NCBI RefSeq assembly: GCF_030015065.1
Contig: NZ_JAIVFN010000005.1
Location: 1 to 64,000, forward strand
Direction: 5' to 3'
DNA length: 64,000 nt
Source of the DNA: Xanthobacter autotrophicus
GTDB taxonomy: Bacteria; Pseudomonadota; Alphaproteobacteria; Rhizobiales; Xanthobacteraceae
Of this stretch, positions 60,238 through 64,000 are shown piece after piece (within the stretch, counting starts at the first letter, position 1; each line of letters starts with the position of its first letter). Below the pieces are notes generated by a model. It made no database searches and was not told where the DNA came from. It was given only the letters and a program-made list of their open reading frames with translations. A program made the position numbers and the translations under genes.

Positions 60238-60894
60238 TCAGGCCTCCATCGCCTGGCGGTGCACCTCGATGGCGTCGTTCACATCCTCAAAGATCATCAG
60301 ACGCCCCTTCTGCAAGACCATGCCGGCGGTACAATAATCCTTTATAGTCCCGGTGGAATGGGACGCCATGATCATGCCCGCGCGCGCCCGCCGCTCGGCA
60401 AAGGCCTGCGCGCACTTGAGCTGGAAGCGCGAATCACCCACCGCCGTGATCTCGTCCACCAGGTAGAAATCGAACTCGATGGCCATGGACACCGCAAAGG
60501 CGAGCCGCGAGGTCATGCCCGAGGAATAGGTCTTCACCGGCATGTCGAGGTCGCGCCCCAGCTCGGAAAAATCCTCCACGAAATCGGTCACCTCGGCAAT
60601 GTCCGCATCATAGACGCGGGCGAGAAAGCGGATGTTCTCCCGCCCCGTCATCTGCGGGTGGAAGCCGCCGGCAAAGCCCAAAGGCCAGGACAGGCGCACC
60701 GAGCGGTAGATGCGTCCGGAGGTGGGCGCCTCGGTGCCGGCGATCAGCTTCAGGAAGGTGGACTTGCCCGCCCCGTTCTGCCCGAGCAGGCCGTAGCTCA
60801 CCCTAGGATCGAGGGTGACGGAGACGTTGCTGAGCACCACCTTGCGCCGCAGGTGGGTCCAGTAGGTCTTGGTGAGGCGGTCGGTGACGATCAT
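60238..60894 (-). CDS. ABC polysaccharide export ATPase (KpsT-like)
   Basis: A 218-residue ATPase of the short KpsT/BexA/CtrD type, without the C-terminal carbohydrate-binding domain of O-antigen Wzt. Walker A is GQNGAGKST, Q-loop region RLSWPLGFAGGFHPQMTGRE, signature YSSGMTSRLAFAVSMAI, Walker B FYLVDEITAVGD and switch His MASHS. It pairs with the permease two bases downstream and follows the KpsE-like gene by nine bases. Together they form the inner-membrane part of a group 2/3 capsule exporter. No outer-membrane polysaccharide export protein or kpsC/S genes are in view, though the window ends nearby. Confidence 0.9.
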   Translation of the reverse strand: MIVTDRLTKTYWTHLRRKVVLSNVSVTLDPRVSYGLLGQNGAGKSTFLKLIAGTEAPTSGRIYRSVRLSWPLGFAGGFHPQMTGRENIRFLARVYDADIAEVTDFVEDFSELGRDLDMPVKTYSSGMTSRLAFAVSMAIEFDFYLVDEITAVGDSRFQLKCAQAFAERRARAGMIMASHSTGTIKDYCTAGMVLQKGRLMIFEDVNDAIEVHRQAMEA

Positions 60895-60903
60895 GGGGCG
60901 CCC

Positions 60904-62184
60904 TCACGCCTTCAGGTGGCGCATCAGCTCGAACGCCGAGACGATGACGAGCCAGAGGAGGCAGAAGGCCAGCGCCGCCGCCAGCGGCATCCAGAAGCGG
61001 TGGGGCCAGTCGCTCTCCTGCGCGCGCACCGGCTTGACGAAGGTGGCAAGGTACATGCCCTGCCGCTCGGCGGCGACGCGCGCCTGCTCCAGCGCGGTGG
61101 CGGCCGCAGTGTACTGCCGCTCGGCGATCTGACGCTCGAGGTCCAGGGTGTCGTAGCGCGTCATGATGGCGGAAAGGGTGTCCTTGTCGGGACCGGCGGC
61201 GGTGGTGAGGCGCGCCTTCAGGGCGGTGATGTTCTCGCGGATGGCGTGGCGGCGCGCCTCCAAAAGGCCGAACTGCGGCGCGTCCGGGCTCAGGGTGCGG
61301 CGGGCGGTGGCCAGCTCCTGGTCGATGAGCACGAGGTCGCTCTCCAGGTCGCCCAGCAGCTTGGCGATGCCCTCGTTGGTGCGGGCGGGATCAATGACGC
61401 CCACCTCGTTGCGCAGGTCGCGCACCGCCGCGCGGGCCTTGCGCAGGCGGGCCTCGGCGCGCTCCAGCTCGGCCTGGCTCTGGGCGATGGCGTCCTTGCG
61501 GGTGCGCTCGCCGAGCTTGTTCACCATGTCCTCGCTGAGGCCGACGATGGCATCGGCGATGGTGAGCGAATCCTCCGGCGAGAAGGCCCACACCTTCACC
61601 GTGATGATGCCGGAGGGGGATTCGATGGCGGTGTCGATCTGGCTGCGCCAGCTGCGCTCCAGCCGCTCGATGGGACGGTCCGGGTTGAAGCGGGAGAACC
61701 AGTCGATGCCGGGCCGCGAGAACAGCCTGCGCAGGCCGATGCGCTCCTCCAGCGCCGCCACCACGGCGAGACTCTTCACGTAATTGGCGATGATGAGGGA
61801 ATCCTGCACCTCCGACAGGCCCTGGAAGGCGCTGTCGGAGGTGAGGTTCTCGATGCCCGCATGCTCGGAGGTGCGCACCGCGAATCGCGCCTCGGAGAGA
61901 TACTGGCTGGAGGCGAATAAGATGAAATAGGCGGCGACCAGCAGGGAGGGCAGCACCACGATCACGATGAAGCTCGCCATCAGCGGCAGCTTGAATGCGG
62001 CGATGGCGCGCACCTCCGCGCTCCAGAAGGCGGCGCTGGTGGGCCGAACGACCGATTGTCGCAGACGCGCCTCTCGCGCCTGGCGCCGCAGCTCCTCGCG
62101 CAGGCGCGCATTGCGTTTGACGAGGGCCTCGGCGGACGCGGGCGGCGCCGGCAGATACTCAACCCGTGCGACGGTCTGGTTCAC
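60904..62184 (-). CDS. Capsule export inner-membrane protein (KpsE/BexC/CtrB-like)
   Basis: About 426 residues from a GTG at 62184 with GAGAGGG upstream. An N-terminal helix (LMASFIVIVVLPSLLVAAYF) follows a 60-residue cytoplasmic stretch. A periplasmic domain rich in coiled coil (about 190-360, for example LERAEARLRKARAAVRDLRN) comes next, then a C-terminal helix, FWMPLAAALAFCLLWLVIVS. This is the polysaccharide co-polymerase type 3 layout that bridges the ABC exporter to an outer-membrane channel. It starts the minus-strand operon. Confidence 0.88.
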   Translation of the reverse strand: MNQTVARVEYLPAPPASAEALVKRNARLREELRRQAREARLRQSVVRPTSAAFWSAEVRAIAAFKLPLMASFIVIVVLPSLLVAAYFILFASSQYLSEARFAVRTSEHAGIENLTSDSAFQGLSEVQDSLIIANYVKSLAVVAALEERIGLRRLFSRPGIDWFSRFNPDRPIERLERSWRSQIDTAIESPSGIITVKVWAFSPEDSLTIADAIVGLSEDMVNKLGERTRKDAIAQSQAELERAEARLRKARAAVRDLRNEVGVIDPARTNEGIAKLLGDLESDLVLIDQELATARRTLSPDAPQFGLLEARRHAIRENITALKARLTTAAGPDKDTLSAIMTRYDTLDLERQIAERQYTAAATALEQARVAAERQGMYLATFVKPVRAQESDWPHRFWMPLAAALAFCLLWLVIVSAFELMRHLKA

Positions 62185-62327
62185 CGCGCCACCCTCTCCC
62201 ACCCGTCGGCGACCATATCTTCAGTCACTTCCCGAACCCCTGCGGCAACTAGCATTCCGCAGCTTTCCATGTCTATCCTAACGCTTGGTGGCACTGCCGC
62301 AAAACAGCACGAATTCGACCGCTCCTG

Positions 62328-63917
62328 ATGACCCGACCCGGTTTTTCCAGCCCACTCGCGTGCCCTGATGACGCAAAGGGCGTGGAGGAGGAGGCGGTCG
62401 GCGGCCCGGATCACGCCGGCAGCGACAGCGCGGCGCTCCGCGTCCGGCTCGAAAGGATCGAGCAGCAGAATGCGGCGCTGATGGAAGCGCAGGCGGCCCT
62501 CGGCGCCCAGATCGCCGCCCTGCAGGACCATGCCAATCTGGTCGGGCACATGGTTCAGGAGATCCATGCGGGACGCCGGCAGCGCCTGTTGCCCAGGCTC
62601 GCGTTGCCGCTGCCCCTGGTGCGGCTGGGGGAACTCGTTACCGCGCCGGGGCCGTCTCTTGCTTATCTGACGAACATGGTCCGCCTCGGCGTCGTCACCG
62701 GCACGAGCGTTGTCGCGGACGGGGCCGGTGGCTGGCGGCTGAAGCGGCGCCCGCTGGCCATCGCGCGCAATATGGCACGGGACTTCTCCGCCCTGGTGTT
62801 CGGGCGCCGGTCGGTGGTCTACAGGGTACGGCCACACCATCCGCCCCTGGCGGTGCGCCCGCGCGTGCTGCACGTCATTCCCAACGTCTATGTGGGGGGC
62901 TCGACCCAGCTGGTGGTGGACCTCCTGGAGCGGCTGGGCCACCGCTACGAGATGCAGGTGGTCACCGCCGGGCTGCCGCCGAATGGCCGGCACGAGGGCA
63001 TGGTGCTGCATCACCTGCCTTTGGGAAGCCCGCCGGCGGCGTTCACCGATCTCTTGTCCTCCGTGCGGCCGGACATTGTCCACCTGCATTACTGGGGCGA
63101 GAGCGACCGCCCCTGGTACGAGGCGGCGCTCGCCGCCGCGCGCGAGAGCGACGCCGTGCTGGTGGAGAACGTCAACACGCCGGTGGCGCCGCTGCGCGAT
63201 CCGCGCATCCACACCTACGTCTTCGTCTCCGACTACATCCGCCAGGCTTTCGCGCCGGACATCGCCAACGGGCAGGTGGTGCATCCCGGCATTGATCTCG
63301 ACCGCTTCTCCCCGCGCGATTTCGCGCCCGGGGCGGAGGATACGGTGGGCATGGTCTATCGCCTCACCCGCGACAAGCTGGACGACGAGTCCATTGTGCC
63401 GCTCATCGACGTGGCGCTTCGCCGGCCGAAGACGCGCTTCCTCATTGTCGGCGATGGCGATCTTCTGCCGGTCTTCCTCGCGCGGGTCACAGCGGCCGGC
63501 GTGCGGCGCAATTTCGAGTTTGCCGGCACCGTGCCCTTCGATGCGCTGCCGGAGATCTACCGCAGGTTCCGCCTGTTCGTGGCCCCAGTGGTCCGCGAGA
63601 GCTTCGGGCAGGTGACGCCCTTCGCCATGGCCATGGGGCAGGCCGTGGCCGGCTACAGGGTCGGTGCGCTGGCGGAAATCCTGGGCAGCGACACCACGCT
63701 GGGCACCAGCCGCGCGGCGCTCGCGGACATTCTTGTCGCGCTGCTCGATGACAGGGAGCGCCTCAACGCCCTCGGAGCGGTCAACAGCGCGCGGGCACCG
63801 CTTTTCGCCCTCGAAGGCATGATTTCGTCCTACGCCCGAATCTATGCCGAGGCGCTCGGCCGGGACGTGGACCTGATGCCCGGCTTCCCTCCGGCACGAT
63901 TTTACCGCGAAGTGTGA
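62328..63917 (+). CDS. Family 4-type glycosyltransferase with N-terminal coiled coil
   Basis: A 529-residue protein. Residues 35-80 form a probable coiled coil (LRVRLERIEQQNAALMEAQ), then a basic linker, and from about 180 a GT-B fold: RVLHVIPNVYVGGSTQLVVD, VHPGIDLDRFSP, FLIVGDGDLLPVFLARV and PVVRESFGQVTPFAMAMG with the donor-site glutamate. It is divergent from the KpsE-like gene across 143 bp. The coiled coil may mediate oligomerisation or length control, as seen in some capsule-assembly transferases (inference). The next gene begins 57 bp downstream on the same strand. Confidence 0.83.
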   Translation: MTRPGFSSPLACPDDAKGVEEEAVGGPDHAGSDSAALRVRLERIEQQNAALMEAQAALGAQIAALQDHANLVGHMVQEIHAGRRQRLLPRLALPLPLVRLGELVTAPGPSLAYLTNMVRLGVVTGTSVVADGAGGWRLKRRPLAIARNMARDFSALVFGRRSVVYRVRPHHPPLAVRPRVLHVIPNVYVGGSTQLVVDLLERLGHRYEMQVVTAGLPPNGRHEGMVLHHLPLGSPPAAFTDLLSSVRPDIVHLHYWGESDRPWYEAALAAARESDAVLVENVNTPVAPLRDPRIHTYVFVSDYIRQAFAPDIANGQVVHPGIDLDRFSPRDFAPGAEDTVGMVYRLTRDKLDDESIVPLIDVALRRPKTRFLIVGDGDLLPVFLARVTAAGVRRNFEFAGTVPFDALPEIYRRFRLFVAPVVRESFGQVTPFAMAMGQAVAGYRVGALAEILGSDTTLGTSRAALADILVALLDDRERLNALGAVNSARAPLFALEGMISSYARIYAEALGRDVDLMPGFPPARFYREV

Positions 63918-63974
63918 CTTTTTACCCTCAAGAGCGATGGAATTGCCGCGGCGCAATCGAAAAAGGAGTTGCCC

Positions 63975-64000
63975 GTGGTTGCATTTCGTTACCGTTTTGG
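63975..64000 (+). CDS. Start of a further gene (truncated by window end)
   Basis: A GTG at 63975 has AAGGAG six bases upstream and opens a frame reading VVAFRYRF to the window edge. It lies 57 bp after the glycosyltransferase and likely belongs to the same operon. Too short to identify. Confidence 0.45.

Noticed and set aside
1-64000. CRISPR arrays, tRNA and rRNA genes
   Set aside because: No regularly spaced identical repeats and no cloverleaf or ribosomal sequence were recognised by eye on either strand. A dedicated covariance search would be decisive.

Overview
The window is high-GC alphaproteobacterial chromosome. It most resembles the Hyphomicrobiales, and Xanthobacteraceae (Xanthobacter/Azorhizobium-type) is the best guess. 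The basis is G/C-saturated third codon positions, an Omp25-type barrel porin, an RT0821/Lpp0805-type lipoprotein, a short PhnA protein, a rhizobial-type secreted four-cysteine family, and the dispersed CGTCATGSCCGGGCTTG palindrome. No tRNA, rRNA or CRISPR was seen. The species assignment is inference.

1-41.4 kb is core-like housekeeping and envelope content. It holds a 2-hydroxyacid dehydrogenase, ChaC, an MBL hydrolase divergent from a LysR regulator, an LLM flavin oxidoreductase, a NodT-MacA-MacB efflux operon, an SGNH hydrolase, a bestrophin-like membrane protein, a thioesterase II/phosphopantetheinyl transferase pair, an unusual CydD::CydC chimera, a CLC channel, a SbmA/BacA-like ABC protein, an acyl-CoA ligase with PhnA, PrpE, two secreted paralogues, a porin, a LACTB2-like hydrolase, an SRAP protein, a HAD phosphatase, an extensin-like peptidase, an L,D-transpeptidase, CorA, PdxH, a class-B J-protein, a three-domain murein hydrolase, a MaoC hydratase, a two-domain PPK2 and a NAPE-PLD-like hydrolase. 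Gaps here carry a dispersed palindromic repeat family (eight copies found, the last near 38.2 kb).

41.45-42.94 kb is a scar. It holds an AT-richer islet with GGGAAT-type motifs and a small HTH protein, a 272-bp MITE-like element with a TAA target duplication, and a frameshifted IS630-type transposase remnant. No copy of the dispersed repeat was seen beyond it.

42.94-64 kb is a surface-glycan and polyketide island. It carries four family-4-like glycosyltransferases, one family-2 glycosyltransferase, a two-domain glycosyltransferase/methyltransferase-like protein, a capsule-type ABC exporter (permease, ATPase and KpsE/BexC/CtrB-like partner), and a translationally coupled pair: a 2460-residue fully reducing type I PKS with no release domain and an alpha-oxoamine synthase. 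A reducing PKS without thioesterase next to an alpha-oxoamine synthase is the logic of the fungal fumonisin system (Fum1/Fum8). It predicts a chain released by decarboxylative condensation with an amino acid to give a sphingoid-like 2-amino-3-ketone. The thioesterase II and phosphopantetheinyl transferase at 12.6-14.1 kb are plausible helpers. Inside the island a sharply lower-GC cassette (about 57.72-60.03 kb) starts within the exporter permease gene, a sign of mosaic exchange.
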